From Pseudomonadota bacterium (lineage in GTDB: Bacteria; Pseudomonadota; Gammaproteobacteria; Burkholderiales; Nitrosomonadaceae), in NCBI GenBank assembly GCA_018240285.1, contig JAFEGA010000026.1:1-43023 (forward strand): a stretch of DNA of 43,023 nt, in the 5' to 3' direction. Positions within the stretch are counted from its first letter, which is position 1, and every line of letters starts with the position of its first letter. Made by a program: the position numbers and the translations under genes. The notes under the pieces were generated by a model, which searched no databases, was not told the origin of the DNA, and worked only from the letters and a program-made list of their open reading frames with translations. This document shows positions 1 through 7,880 of this stretch, in pieces.

Positions 1-181
1 TAAACTTTTAACCGGACACTACTGTGTCAACACTACTCATAACTCACGGGTACTCTTTGTATGCCAATTGAGCTTCTTCCACATTTTTTGGATATTGGAA
101 TTGCTAATTTCTGAAATGTTTTTAGAAGGATATACACAAAAAATATAATCACATAATTTCATTGTATCCTAGTTAGTGTAA
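1..181. other. Left-edge AT-rich non-coding stretch
   Basis: I see no gene here. The first ~25 bases, read on the minus strand, end in GTGTCCGGTTAAAAG, which resembles the outer end of some insertion sequences, and CACTACT occurs twice (about 17-23 and 31-37). No inverted partner is visible because the window begins here. The in-frame stop at 179-181 precedes the DsbA-like remnant, so this stretch may have replaced its 5' end. Confidence 0.3.
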
Positions 182-655
182 AAATCAATTTCAGGTCTTT
201 TTTATATCCACGATCCAATGTGTAGCTGGTGCTGCGCATTCGATCAAAGTTGGGCCTCCTTGCAACAAGAATTGCCGCGAGATGTTGAGGCCGTTTATCT
301 GCTTGGTGGATTGGCGCCAGATACTACGGAGCCGATGCCGCGCCGAAAATGATCCGGGTCATTCAAAATGCGTATTATCAAAAAGCCATGAACCATCGCT
401 TGCGGAAACGTTACAGCAATGTGCTCGCGAGATCGGATTGGATCCTCAGTTTTTTAGCGATGATTTGATCAATCCGGCGATAGAACAGGAGCTGCAACAC
501 GAAATCCAATTGGTGCGCGCTATGGAAGCTTATTCCTATCCTTCGTTGCGGCTGGTACAGAACGATACCGTATTTCCCATTTCCGTAGATTACCGCAATC
601 ATCGCACTACCGCAATCATCGCACTATGCTGGATGAGATCAATGATCATCTCGGG
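182..655 (+). pseudogene. Decayed DsbA-family thiol oxidoreductase
   Basis: This is a degraded relative of the intact gene at 1779-2399. The frame from about 200 encodes FYIHDPMCSWCCAF, which keeps the CxxC active site (CSWC). Four lesions are visible against the paralogue. There is no start codon and a stop lies just upstream (179-181). About 165 bp are deleted near position 340 (after EPMP), which shifts the frame. One C is missing near 391-395 (aaccatcg where the paralogue frame needs one more base). A 17-bp tandem duplication at 592-625 shifts the frame again near the 3' end. The C-terminal half still reads SYPSLRLVQND, close to the paralogue. It cannot make a normal protein. Confidence 0.8.
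592..625 (+). repeat. 17-bp perfect tandem duplication
   Basis: The unit accgcaatcatcgcact occurs twice head to tail (592-608 and 609-625) inside the DsbA-like pseudogene. Since 17 is not a multiple of three, it is a frameshifting lesion. The paralogue has a single copy of the corresponding codons (YLDHRT). Confidence 0.9.
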
Positions 656-751
656 GAGTGATGAGAAACAGCTGCACTCCAGCATGTTGCATCGAAATCA
701 GGCACGAATACTCATTTCACACTCGTAAATTGCACTTTTTATTTTATCAAA

Positions 752-1630
752 CTAATGCGTGTTGGCGGCCAGCGCACGTAAATCGGTTTCCCATCCTTTG
801 AGTTTGTTGCCCGCGTGCTTACGCTGCTGGTGATCGGTACTGTTGTGCATGCTTGCGATGAAGCCGCAGGTGTGCTCGGCCAATTTCAATTGGTATGCCC
901 GGTAGTCCGGGTCGTCGGAGCGGTGCGTGTGGGCAATCAGTTTCCGTAATGAAGCCATGGCCAGTTCAGGCGCGGCGGATTCGGCGGCGAGCTGGCGCAG
1001 CGTTCGCAGGGTTTCTTGTTGCCGCCGCTGGCGTTCGGCCAGCCACACCTCGGGATTGAATGGGGATGCTTCAAGGCTGGCGATGATTAAGCGCCGCTGG
1101 GTTTGGTCAATATCACCGTAAAGATTCTCGATGCGTTTGACCGTCCGCTTGATCGATGCGCGCAGCCGGTCTTCGGGATCGGGTTGCAGGAAATCCTCGC
1201 GCAGTTCCTCGTTACTCTTGGCGTAACGTTTTTCGAGATGGCGCCACTGCGTTTCACCCAAACGCAACACCACCGGTGTGCCGAGGTGCGCGGCGTGATC
1301 GAAAGCGGGCGCGACGATAGTTTGCAGTTCTTCGGACCATCTACAGACTTGCTCCGGTGTCAGCGGGCCGTCGACCCGGCTGCGTATGTCGGCTAACCAA
1401 TCCGCGTATTCCGGCAACTGGTTGGCGCGGTGCCAGCCAAACCATTGGTGAATGGCCTGTTTGGCGTGCGGCGCTTGTTCCCGGCTGAAATCGACATAAC
1501 CATCGAGCCACCACCAAATCATTTGCGGCCCGTTATCATAGCCCAGACGCACCATGCTGCAGCCGCTGAACAGCAGCAGCACAGCGATCAACGCGATTCG
1601 TGCGAGTGATTTGCGTAAGGTGTGCGGCAT
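752..1630 (-). CDS. DUF6279-type lipoprotein
   Basis: This is a 292-residue predicted lipoprotein of unknown function. An N-terminal basic stretch and hydrophobic core (residues ~8-21) end in a lipobox, LFSGC, with the lipidated cysteine at about residue 24. The mature part is rich in W, R and Q and predicted helical, beginning with YDNGPQMIWWWLDGYVDF, a pattern typical of DUF6279 lipoproteins of beta- and gammaproteobacteria. ATG at 1630 is the natural start because the signal peptide begins directly there. The residue after the cysteine is S, which favours outer-membrane sorting by the usual +2 rule. It lies alone on the minus strand between the two DsbA-like copies. The family assignment is by pattern memory. 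Confidence 0.75.
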   Translation of the reverse strand: MPHTLRKSLARIALIAVLLLFSGCSMVRLGYDNGPQMIWWWLDGYVDFSREQAPHAKQAIHQWFGWHRANQLPEYADWLADIRSRVDGPLTPEQVCRWSEELQTIVAPAFDHAAHLGTPVVLRLGETQWRHLEKRYAKSNEELREDFLQPDPEDRLRASIKRTVKRIENLYGDIDQTQRRLIIASLEASPFNPEVWLAERQRRQQETLRTLRQLAAESAAPELAMASLRKLIAHTHRSDDPDYRAYQLKLAEHTCGFIASMHNSTDHQQRKHAGNKLKGWETDLRALAANTH

Positions 1631-1778
1631 GATGATTGTCGTCCATTCAAACGTAAGCAGATGGGAATTTTACCGCAATCGCGCCGGTCATTTTTGATGT
1701 GATGAGTCATTCAGAATCGCTAGGATTTCCGCGCCTTTGGCGATAACATTGCGGGACTTCTATTTTGGGCTCTTGCAA

Positions 1779-2399
1779 ATGCATGCTCCGCGAATTTTCT
1801 ACATTCATGACCCCATGTGCAGCTGGTGCTACGCCTTCAGCCAAAGCTGGGCTGCGTTGCAACGGGATTTGCCGCGCGATATAGAGATTGTCTACCTCGT
1901 TGGCGGCCTGGCGCCGGACACCGCGGAACCGATGCCGCCCGCAACGCAAAAAATGGTGCAACAGGCTTGGCAGCGCATCGAACAAACCGTCCCCGGTGTG
2001 CATTTCAATTGGGATTTCTGGTCGCGCAACACACCGATCCGCTCAACGTATCCGGCCTGCCGGGCTGTTCTGGCAGCCAAAAAGCAGCGCGTGGACGCTG
2101 AACTGGAAATGATACGCGCCATACAGAGTGCCTATTATCAACAAGCAAAGAATCCATCGCTGCCGGAAACCTTGCAAGCATGCGCTCATGCAATTGGTTT
2201 GGATGTAGAGACTTTTATCGAAGACCTGAAAAGTCCGGCGATAGAAAGTGAATTACAGCATCAAATTCAACAGGCAAGAAGCCTGGATGTTTATTCCTAT
2301 CCGTCTTTGCGGTTGGTGCATAACAATGCCGTGTTTCCGGTTGCAATCGATTATTTGGATCATCGCACCATGCTGGATGAGATAAAAAACAAGCTTTGA
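1779..2399 (+). CDS. DsbA-family protein (CSWC active site)
   Basis: A 206-residue thioredoxin-fold protein of the DsbA/FrnE-like superfamily, probably a thiol-disulfide oxidoreductase. The N-terminus reads FYIHDPMCSWCYAF, with the CxxC motif at about residues 13-16, directly after the first beta strand. An SYPSLRLVHNN segment near the C-terminus gives the cis-Pro-type loop (S-Y-P) usual for the fold. An upstream in-frame TTG (1737) would add 14 residues, but the ATG at 1779 puts the protein start where relatives begin. No signal peptide is visible, so it is likely cytoplasmic, unlike periplasmic DsbA. It is convergent with the PII-like gene, whose stop is 25 bp away. A broken paralogue lies at 182-655. 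Confidence 0.8.
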   Translation: MHAPRIFYIHDPMCSWCYAFSQSWAALQRDLPRDIEIVYLVGGLAPDTAEPMPPATQKMVQQAWQRIEQTVPGVHFNWDFWSRNTPIRSTYPACRAVLAAKKQRVDAELEMIRAIQSAYYQQAKNPSLPETLQACAHAIGLDVETFIEDLKSPAIESELQHQIQQARSLDVYSYPSLRLVHNNAVFPVAIDYLDHRTMLDEIKNKL

Positions 2400-2423
2400 A
2401 AACTACAGCTTAATCCATCCGTT

Positions 2424-2729
2424 TCATCCTGGCATTTGTGCATGACAATTTGAAACCAAGCACATACCGCCAAAACCTTTCATTGCCGTGCCGAGCTCAT
2501 TCAGCACTTTCTGCGCCCTATCTTCTTTGCAAGCAAGAATTATCACAATGTTTTCATCTGTTATCAGAACATCATCGGGATTGCGGATACCCCGCGATCC
2601 GATACCGCCAGCATTCTTGAAAACGGTATATCCACGCACCTCGGATCTCTCCAGCAATTCCGTCAACTGATCGACATACTCCGCTCCAATTACGATTTCG
2701 AATCTTTTCATTACTATCGAATCATCCAT
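2424..2729 (-). CDS. PII-like (SbtB/CPII-type) signalling protein
   Basis: A 101-residue PII-like protein. The ferredoxin-like start (KRFEIVIGAEYVDQLTELL), a short T-loop-like region around NAGGIGSRG (39-47), and a second half DENIVIILACKEDRAQKVLNEL fit the PII-like superfamily rather than canonical GlnB/GlnK, since the uridylylated T-loop tyrosine motif is absent. The C-terminus GFGGMCLVSNC places two cysteines as C90-X4-C95. In SbtB, a CX4C C-terminal loop acts as a redox switch, and SbtB/CPII proteins bind adenine nucleotides and control inorganic carbon uptake. The start is ATG 2729 because AGAGGA lies ~8 nt upstream; a TTG five codons earlier sits on that site. It follows the 66-residue membrane protein gene on the same strand and may share its transcript. 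Confidence 0.8.
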   Translation of the reverse strand: MDDSIVMKRFEIVIGAEYVDQLTELLERSEVRGYTVFKNAGGIGSRGIRNPDDVLITDENIVIILACKEDRAQKVLNELGTAMKGFGGMCLVSNCHAQMPG

Positions 2730-2775
2730 CGATTCCTCTCCCAAACTTCAATTAATTATTACTCACCAATCCGGA

Positions 2776-2825
2776 CGCCCCCGTGGGCATATTTCAATGA
2801 TTTTCCAGGCACAAGCACGGGGGCG
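2776..2825. promoter_or_regulatory. 10-bp perfect inverted repeat between the two PII-locus genes
   Basis: CGCCCCCGTG (2776-2785) and CACGGGGGCG (2816-2825) form a GC-rich inverted repeat with a 30-nt loop in otherwise AT-rich DNA. It lies in the 111-bp gap between the 66-aa gene and the PII-like gene. No U-run follows on the minus strand, so it is not a classical terminator. It could be a processing or attenuation hairpin or a protein-binding site. Confidence 0.5.
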
Positions 2826-2840
2826 CAATCCACACTCCGC

Positions 2841-3041
2841 TTAGCCCGAGCTGTTATCTCTTATAGTTTCAAGATGAACAGGACGACCGGTTTCCACCTG
2901 GGCAACCTGATAAATCCTGTAGTGTTTCTTCGTCGCAGACGGCTCTGTAAAAGCGGCCAAGTAAAACGTAATCGTGTAAAGAATCGTGATTGCATAAACT
3001 ACAACCAGCTGCGGTGCTTTAAATAACTCTTTAGTTTCCAT
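2841..3041 (-). CDS. Small single-span membrane protein upstream of PII-like gene
   Basis: A 66-residue protein I do not recognise. It has a short polar N-terminus (METKELFKAPQ), one hydrophobic segment at about residues 12-33 (LVVVYAITILYTITFYLAAF) and a hydrophilic C-terminal tail of ~33 residues with several basic residues. The start is well supported by AGAGGAG 8-9 nt upstream. The downstream neighbour on the same strand is the PII-like gene. PII proteins normally act on a membrane protein encoded beside them (AmtB-GlnK, SbtA-SbtB), so this peptide is a candidate partner or a membrane anchor. That is inference from position alone. Confidence 0.7.
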   Translation of the reverse strand: METKELFKAPQLVVVYAITILYTITFYLAAFTEPSATKKHYRIYQVAQVETGRPVHLETIRDNSSG

Positions 3042-3341
3042 TTATTACTCCTCTTTTAGGATGTTGACCGGTTATTCATACCACCCGGCAAAAAGCGCAT
3101 CGCCGGTTTGAATAAATATCCAGGTTAATAATACGTTCTTTCAGGTTGACAATAAAACTACTGCCTTATCAACCAATCACTCTCTCACGAAATGATCAAA
3201 GAACAAACAAAGTAAGGATCGATATATAATAGTCATTTAAATGCAATAACAAAGACCCCATCAATTAAAGGTACAAATTAAATATCTCACCTTGGAATAG
3301 ATCATATAGATTGAATGTCTAGGTGATAAGTCCAATAAAGC

Positions 3342-3356
3342 GAAACATTTTGTTTC
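3342..3356. promoter_or_regulatory. Palindromic candidate operator upstream of LysR gene
   Basis: GAAACATTTTGTTTC is a palindrome with 6-bp arms and a 3-nt centre, ending 21 nt before the LysR-type start codon. Position and symmetry fit an autoregulatory site, but LysR sites are usually T-N11-A type, so the assignment is weak. The rest of the 3042-3377 gap is AT-rich and shows no gene. Confidence 0.35.
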
Positions 3357-3377
3357 CGAATTAGATACAATGACACG

Positions 3378-4289
3378 ATGCAAGATCTTAATCTTTTCGT
3401 CATATTTGCGCGGGTGGTAGAAACAGGCAGCTTCGCCGAAGCGGCGCGGCGCATGGACATCTCGCGTTCAGCGGTGAGCAAAGCCGTTGCAAAACTTGAG
3501 AAGGATCTCAGCACCCGCTTACTGCTCCGCAGCACGCGACATCTCAGCCTGACGGAAGCCGGTATCGCGCTCTCGGAACATGTGAAACGCATTCTGGAAG
3601 AAGCCGAACACGCCGAGCGGGCCATCAATAGCCTTCATGACGAACCGCGCGGAACCCTGAAAGTGAGCACGCCAAGCTCATTTGGAACGCGCCATATCGC
3701 CCCGGCGCTGCCTTGTTTTCTCGCGCGCTACCCTGAGATCAAAGTTGACTTAACCATTACCGATCATCCGGGCGATTTGATTGAAGAAGGGTATGACGTG
3801 CAAATCCGCGTGACCAATGAACCCGACCCTAATCTGGTAGCACGCAAGATTGCGCCTGTCCGCCGCATATTGTGCGCAACCCCGCAGTATTTTCAGCAAT
3901 GGGGCACACCCCAAACCCCGGCGGAACTTGTAAAACACAACTGCCTGGATTGCGCGCTCTCACCCGAACAAGGCTATTGGCGCTTCGATGGGCCGGAAGG
4001 CAAGATCAAGGTTCCGATCTCCGGAACCCTGCGGATCAACGATAACGATGCACTCGCGCAAGCAGTGCTGTATGGATTAGGCATTGCTTTGCTGCCCACG
4101 TATACGATTGGCATGGAACTGCAAAAAGGGCGGTTGCAAATAGCGCTGCCGGATTACCTGTCTGTGGAGCGTCATATTTACGCCTGCTATCTCCCCAGCC
4201 GGCATTTACCCATAAAAATACGCGCTTTTATTAATTTCCTAGCGGAGCATGTCGGCGACATGCCTTATTGGGACCGGTCTTTAGCATAA
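3378..4289 (+). CDS. LysR-family transcriptional regulator
   Basis: A 303-residue LysR-type regulator of standard length. The winged HTH occupies residues ~1-60, with the recognition region SRSAVSKAVAKLEKDL and the typical LLLRSTRHLSLTEAG continuation. The effector-binding domain follows from ~90, with the family motifs GTLKVSTPSSFG and GLGIALLPTY. The composition resembles the CrgA/DmlR-like branch that begins DLNLFVIFARVVETGSFAEAAR. The target and ligand cannot be told: the upstream neighbours run the other way 336 bp off, and the downstream gene is unrelated and separated by 54 bp. The ATG is chosen because the HTH begins at once. Confidence 0.9.
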   Translation: MQDLNLFVIFARVVETGSFAEAARRMDISRSAVSKAVAKLEKDLSTRLLLRSTRHLSLTEAGIALSEHVKRILEEAEHAERAINSLHDEPRGTLKVSTPSSFGTRHIAPALPCFLARYPEIKVDLTITDHPGDLIEEGYDVQIRVTNEPDPNLVARKIAPVRRILCATPQYFQQWGTPQTPAELVKHNCLDCALSPEQGYWRFDGPEGKIKVPISGTLRINDNDALAQAVLYGLGIALLPTYTIGMELQKGRLQIALPDYLSVERHIYACYLPSRHLPIKIRAFINFLAEHVGDMPYWDRSLA

Positions 4290-4343
4290 AGACTGTATAT
4301 TGCTGTCTCCGCTCCTTTTAAACTACATGTTAGGACTCATAAA

Positions 4344-5123
4344 ATGCAGCAGTTTTCCTATGCCAAAACATTACTTCTACATTGGGGCATTAGCATTGAA
4401 GATATTCCCACATCAGATATAAAACAAAAGAAAGAAGCTGACTTTCTGGTCAAATTCGATAATGCCGTCGTACTCATCGAAGAAAAAACAAAGGGAGACG
4501 ATCCAACTTACCTGACACAGCGAACAGAAGAGCTTGAGCGCGGCGAAATACATTCTAAAACACTACCAACCTCTCGCAACGAAACGCTTTCTGGTTTGGT
4601 TAGAGATGCGTCTCATCAACTGCGCTCATCATCGGAAAAGCATCATGACTTTCGGCTAATGTGGTTCACTGCAACTGGTGCGCATGCAGAGGGCAAGTAT
4701 GAACAGTTTATAACAACGCTGTATGGTCGAACCAATATTATGGAAATGAATGCAGATCAACACAGATGTTGCTACTACTTTCGGAATGCAGACTTCTTTC
4801 GCAGAGCAGAAGTAATCGATGGCGCTATCGTTGCTTATACAGATGGAAAGCGCCTTTCGGCGAAACTATGCCTGAATTCTCTGTCACCTCGGTACGAGGC
4901 GCTTAAACGATCTGCGGTAGTCAAACCCTTTGGCACAGCCGTGGAAGATCCGTCTGCTCAGGAAGCCGACGGAACCGCATTCATTCTTGATGGCGACTTA
5001 GATAGAAAGAATGAAGCTGCCTTGCTTGCCTATCTGCAAAATAAGTACAAAACGGCACCGCTTATGAATATTGATCTTGCCTGTACGTACGCATCCATCC
5101 GGCTTTCCCAAAAAGAACCTTAA
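4344..5123 (+). CDS. Uncharacterised protein, possible PD-(D/E)XK-like core; 3' end probably frameshifted
   Basis: A 259-residue protein I do not recognise. Residues ~27-50 read DFLVKFDNAVVLIEEKTKGDD: an acidic residue followed by a hydrophobic strand and E-x-K, the spacing expected of a PD-(D/E)XK nuclease core, but this is one short motif only. The stop at 5121 may be caused by one extra A in the A5 run at about 5108-5112. With A4 the frame continues NLNEEINRVVPGSK and ends at the TAA at 5200-5202, adding about 27 plausible residues. The codon usage is more AT-rich than in the glycogen genes, consistent with transfer. No partner methylase, toxin or phage gene is adjacent. Confidence 0.55.
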   Translation: MQQFSYAKTLLLHWGISIEDIPTSDIKQKKEADFLVKFDNAVVLIEEKTKGDDPTYLTQRTEELERGEIHSKTLPTSRNETLSGLVRDASHQLRSSSEKHHDFRLMWFTATGAHAEGKYEQFITTLYGRTNIMEMNADQHRCCYYFRNADFFRRAEVIDGAIVAYTDGKRLSAKLCLNSLSPRYEALKRSAVVKPFGTAVEDPSAQEADGTAFILDGDLDRKNEAALLAYLQNKYKTAPLMNIDLACTYASIRLSQKEP

Positions 5124-5249
5124 CGAAGAGATCAACCGGGTTGTCCCTGGAAGCAAAACACAGATTAAGTTGCCTCGATTTTCCAAAAGCAAAATGGTTT
5201 AAGTAGCGAAAAAAATGAAGAATCAAACCAGTTATTCACCGGAACAAAC

Positions 5250-5588
5250 TCACCGCGCATGAATCAATTGACGTGGCACGGGTATCGTCGAGTTCATTTT
5301 CGGCGCGGTCAGTTTCGTGCTCCAGCGGATGAACGGCAGATCCTGGTTTACCGCAGTGCGCGTAGTTGCCACGTACCGGTTGCAATCCACGCTTCTGCCG
5401 GTAATTTCATTGATCCATTCTTCACGGATTTTCTCGGGTGCTAGTGTCGCAACGGTTAGCCGTTCGCATAGTTCGTAATTGGCCGACCATTGGTTGCGCA
5501 GTTGCCGCTGCGCTGAGTCGCCGCCGTGGATCGAGTATGAAGCGCAACCGGCCAGCAGCAGGATGGGTACGATGAGTAGTGATTTCAT
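5250..5588 (-). CDS. Small lipoprotein of unknown function
   Basis: A 112-residue predicted lipoprotein. From the ATG at 5588 it begins MKSLLIVPILLLAGCASY, a short signal peptide with a canonical lipobox (LAGC), and the lipidated cysteine is at about residue 15. An upstream in-frame ATG at 5600 would add four residues (MHTI) and is less natural. The mature part contains two further cysteines (YELCERL and VDCNRY) that could form a disulfide, and no recognisable domain. It lies 33 bp downstream of the 129-residue secreted-protein gene on the same strand, so the two are likely co-transcribed. Confidence 0.65.
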   Translation of the reverse strand: MKSLLIVPILLLAGCASYSIHGGDSAQRQLRNQWSANYELCERLTVATLAPEKIREEWINEITGRSVDCNRYVATTRTAVNQDLPFIRWSTKLTAPKMNSTIPVPRQLIHAR

Positions 5589-5621
5589 GATGGTGTGCAT
5601 AGGAATGTGGTGATCCGTTTT

Positions 5622-6011
5622 TTACCAAATCTTGGTGGCCGCAAAAGCCACGCCGTTTGGCAGAGAGCAGACATAATTGGGATTGATCGGGCGGCATGAT
5701 TTCTGGGTCAACGTTAATGTCGTCGCTGAAGTAAAGACGACATCGGTGACGGCATCGATATTGTCGTTAATCAAACGCGTCAGCCGCACCGTGCCGTCCT
5801 TGATGTCGCCCCACGATGCGCCCCAGCGTCTATTGCCATCCAAATCGGGCGGATTAAGACCGGCAAAAATCAACCGGCCGTTATTCTCCGAGATCATTAA
5901 ATAACCCGCTTCCGGCAAATCGTCTATCGTCCAGATACCGTCGTAAGTACCGGCAGCGTGAACCAATCCGGCATGCAGGCACAAAAGCAACGCACCGATG
6001 ATTTTTTTCAT
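5622..6011 (-). CDS. Small secreted protein of unknown function
   Basis: A 129-residue protein with a classic signal peptide (MKKIIGALLLCLHAGLVHAAG, cleavage near AHA-AG, residues ~19-20). The mature ~110 residues look beta-rich (GTYDGIWTIDDLPEAGYLMISENNGRLIFAG) and hold two cysteines near the C-terminus (KSCRP, YVCSL) likely to be disulfide bonded. The GIW-type opening and repeated short strands recall small lipocalin/calycin-like periplasmic proteins, which is only a shape impression. GGAG lies 10 nt upstream of the ATG. It is followed by the small lipoprotein gene. The MITE at 6056-6195 lies just upstream. Confidence 0.65.
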   Translation of the reverse strand: MKKIIGALLLCLHAGLVHAAGTYDGIWTIDDLPEAGYLMISENNGRLIFAGLNPPDLDGNRRWGASWGDIKDGTVRLTRLINDNIDAVTDVVFTSATTLTLTQKSCRPINPNYVCSLPNGVAFAATKIW

Positions 6012-6055
6012 TGTCTTATCTCCTCAATATAAAAACAGAGCCGCGCTCTGGCTAA

Positions 6056-6195
6056 GGAAGTTCTGAAAAAGGTAGCGAGCGATGATCAGGCAAGGCGGAA
6101 TCCGGTGAGAAAGCGCAATTTACATTGAGTAAATGAGCATTTTGAGCCTGATTTCAACGCAGCTTGAACGAGCGCAGTAGTTTTTCAGCGCTTCC
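6056..6195. mobile_element. MITE-like element, 140 bp, IS5-type ends
   Basis: The ends are 15-bp imperfect inverted repeats: GGAAGTTCTGAAAAA at 6056-6070 and, on the other strand, GGAAGCGCTGAAAAA at 6195-6181 (13 of 15 identical). The flanks are CTAA (6052-6055) and CTAG (6196-6199), both fitting the YTAR target that IS5 duplicates, and the GGAA outer bases also match IS5. There is no coding capacity. The termini match those of the 246-bp element at 30027-30272. The right flank CTAG contains the HerA-like gene's stop codon (TAG on the minus strand), so the element sits immediately after that gene. Confidence 0.7.
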
Positions 6196-7716
6196 CTAGC
6201 GCCGTTTCTGCCCCAAGATCGACCCCAGCACGCCGCGAGTAATTTCGCGCGCAATCGACGAACCGACCGAACGGGCGGCGCTTTTCGCAAAGGCATCGAG
6301 CACGCTTTCGCGGCGTCCGCCGCGCTTATTAGACGAACCCAGCAGCAAATCGCCCAGACCGGCCAGGATTCCCTCGTCCGCCGGTTTTCGCAAGCTTCCG
6401 GGTGCCGTGGTTTGCGCTGAATTGCCGTGCGGTTTATCCGCGCCGCTGCGCGCTTGCAGCAATTCAAACGCGCTTTCGCGGTCGATTTCCTGCTCGTAGA
6501 CACCGGCCACAATCGACGACTGCATCAATTCCTTGCGCTCGTCCGCCGTGATCGGGCCGATCTGGCTGACTGGCGGCAATATCATCGCGCGTTCGGTCAT
6601 GCCGGGCGAGCCGCTGGCATCGAGGAAAGAAACCAGCGCTTCGCCGACGGAAAGTTCGAGGATCGCTTGTTTGACGTTCAATTTCGGATTGGGCCGCATG
6701 GTTTCCGCAATCGCATTCACCGCTTTCTGGTCGCGCGGTGTGAACGCGCGCAACGCATGCTGCACGCGGTTGCCCAGTTGACTCAACACCTTCTCGGGAA
6801 TATCGAAAGGATTCTGCGTGACGAAATAAATCCCCACCCCTTTGGAGCGGATCAGCCGCACGACTTGCTCGATTTTCTCCAGCAGCGCGGGCGATGCCAT
6901 GCTGAACAACAAATGCGCCTCGTCAAAAAAGAACACCAGTTTGGGTTTCTCGCGATCGCCGGTTTCCGGCAGATTTTCGTACAACTCGGACAGCATCCAC
7001 AGCAAAAAGGTGCTGTACAGCCGCGGCGAGTTCAGCAATTTGTCGGCGGCCAGAATATTGACCACGCCTTTGCCGTCGATGGTTTGCATCAAATCCTCGA
7101 TATTCAGCATCGGCTCGCCGAAAAACTTGCCGCCGCCCTGCTTTTCGATTTGCAATAAACCGCGCTGAATTGCGCCGATCGAGGCCGGTGACACGTTGCC
7201 GTACTGCGTTTTGAATTGATCCGCATTGTCGCCGACAAATTGCAGCAACGCGCGCAAATCCTTCAAATCGAGCAACAATAGACCGTGATCGTCGGCGACT
7301 TTAAAAACCAACGTGAGCACGCCTTCCTGAGTTTCATTCAGATTCAGCAAACGCGCCAGCAGCAGCGGCCCCATATCGGAAATCGTCGCACGCAGCGGAT
7401 GACCGTTCTCCTGCAACACATCCCACAACGTCACCGGAAAGCCTTCCCATTGCGGCACATCCAATTGCAATGCATCCAGGCGCGCTTGCATTTTTGCGGA
7501 CAGCGTTCCCGCTTTGCAAATCCCGGTCAAATCGCCCTTGATGTCGGCCATGAATACCGGCACGCCGATATTGGAAAAACTTTCCGCCAGTTTTTGCAAC
7601 GTCACCGTTTTGCCGGTGCCGGTCGCGCCGGTTATGCAACCGTGGCGCGTCGCCATCGCAGGCAGCAGCGCCAAGTCCGTTTTAGCGTTTTTAGCGATAA
7701 TCAATGGATCGGTCAT
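6196..7716 (-). CDS. HerA-like ATPase, DUF853 (YjgR) family
   Basis: A 506-residue P-loop ATPase of the DUF853/YjgR branch of the HerA-FtsK superfamily. Walker A is GATGTGKT at residues 30-37 (K36), right after the short N-terminal strand typical of this family, and Walker B is [12 protein letters not shown]. The sensor-like segment [15 protein letters not shown] and the conserved [19 protein letters not shown] follow. The C-terminal ~90 residues ([10 protein letters not shown]... [21 protein letters not shown]) are a low-complexity tail usual for the family. Family function is poorly known; members are annotated as helicases from the HerA fold. It stands alone, divergent from glk. Translation ends exactly at the MITE boundary. 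The RBS is weak. Confidence 0.88.
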   Translation of the reverse strand: MTDPLIIAKNAKTDLALLPAMATRHGCITGATGTGKTVTLQKLAESFSNIGVPVFMADIKGDLTGICKAGTLSAKMQARLDALQLDVPQWEGFPVTLWDVLQENGHPLRATISDMGPLLLARLLNLNETQEGVLTLVFKVADDHGLLLLDLKDLRALLQFVGDNADQFKTQYGNVSPASIGAIQRGLLQIEKQGGGKFFGEPMLNIEDLMQTIDGKGVVNILAADKLLNSPRLYSTFLLWMLSELYENLPETGDREKPKLVFFFDEAHLLFSMASPALLEKIEQVVRLIRSKGVGIYFVTQNPFDIPEKVLSQLGNRVQHALRAFTPRDQKAVNAIAETMRPNPKLNVKQAILELSVGEALVSFLDASGSPGMTERAMILPPVSQIGPITADERKELMQSSIVAGVYEQEIDRESAFELLQARSGADKPHGNSAQTTAPGSLRKPADEGILAGLGDLLLGSSNKRGGRRESVLDAFAKSAARSVGSSIAREITRGVLGSILGQKRR

Positions 7717-7880
7717 AGCTTTTTATTAGAGAAGTACAAGAAAAATGTCCCGAGTGAGTGATTGTAAGCAAAACGGCGGCAAAGGCAATCGAAACATAGC
7801 GCATGCGCCGCGGTATACTATCGTTCCGGCTTGTCACTTTTTCCATTCATCTTAAGAAGATTCCAGGGATTGACTGGCGC

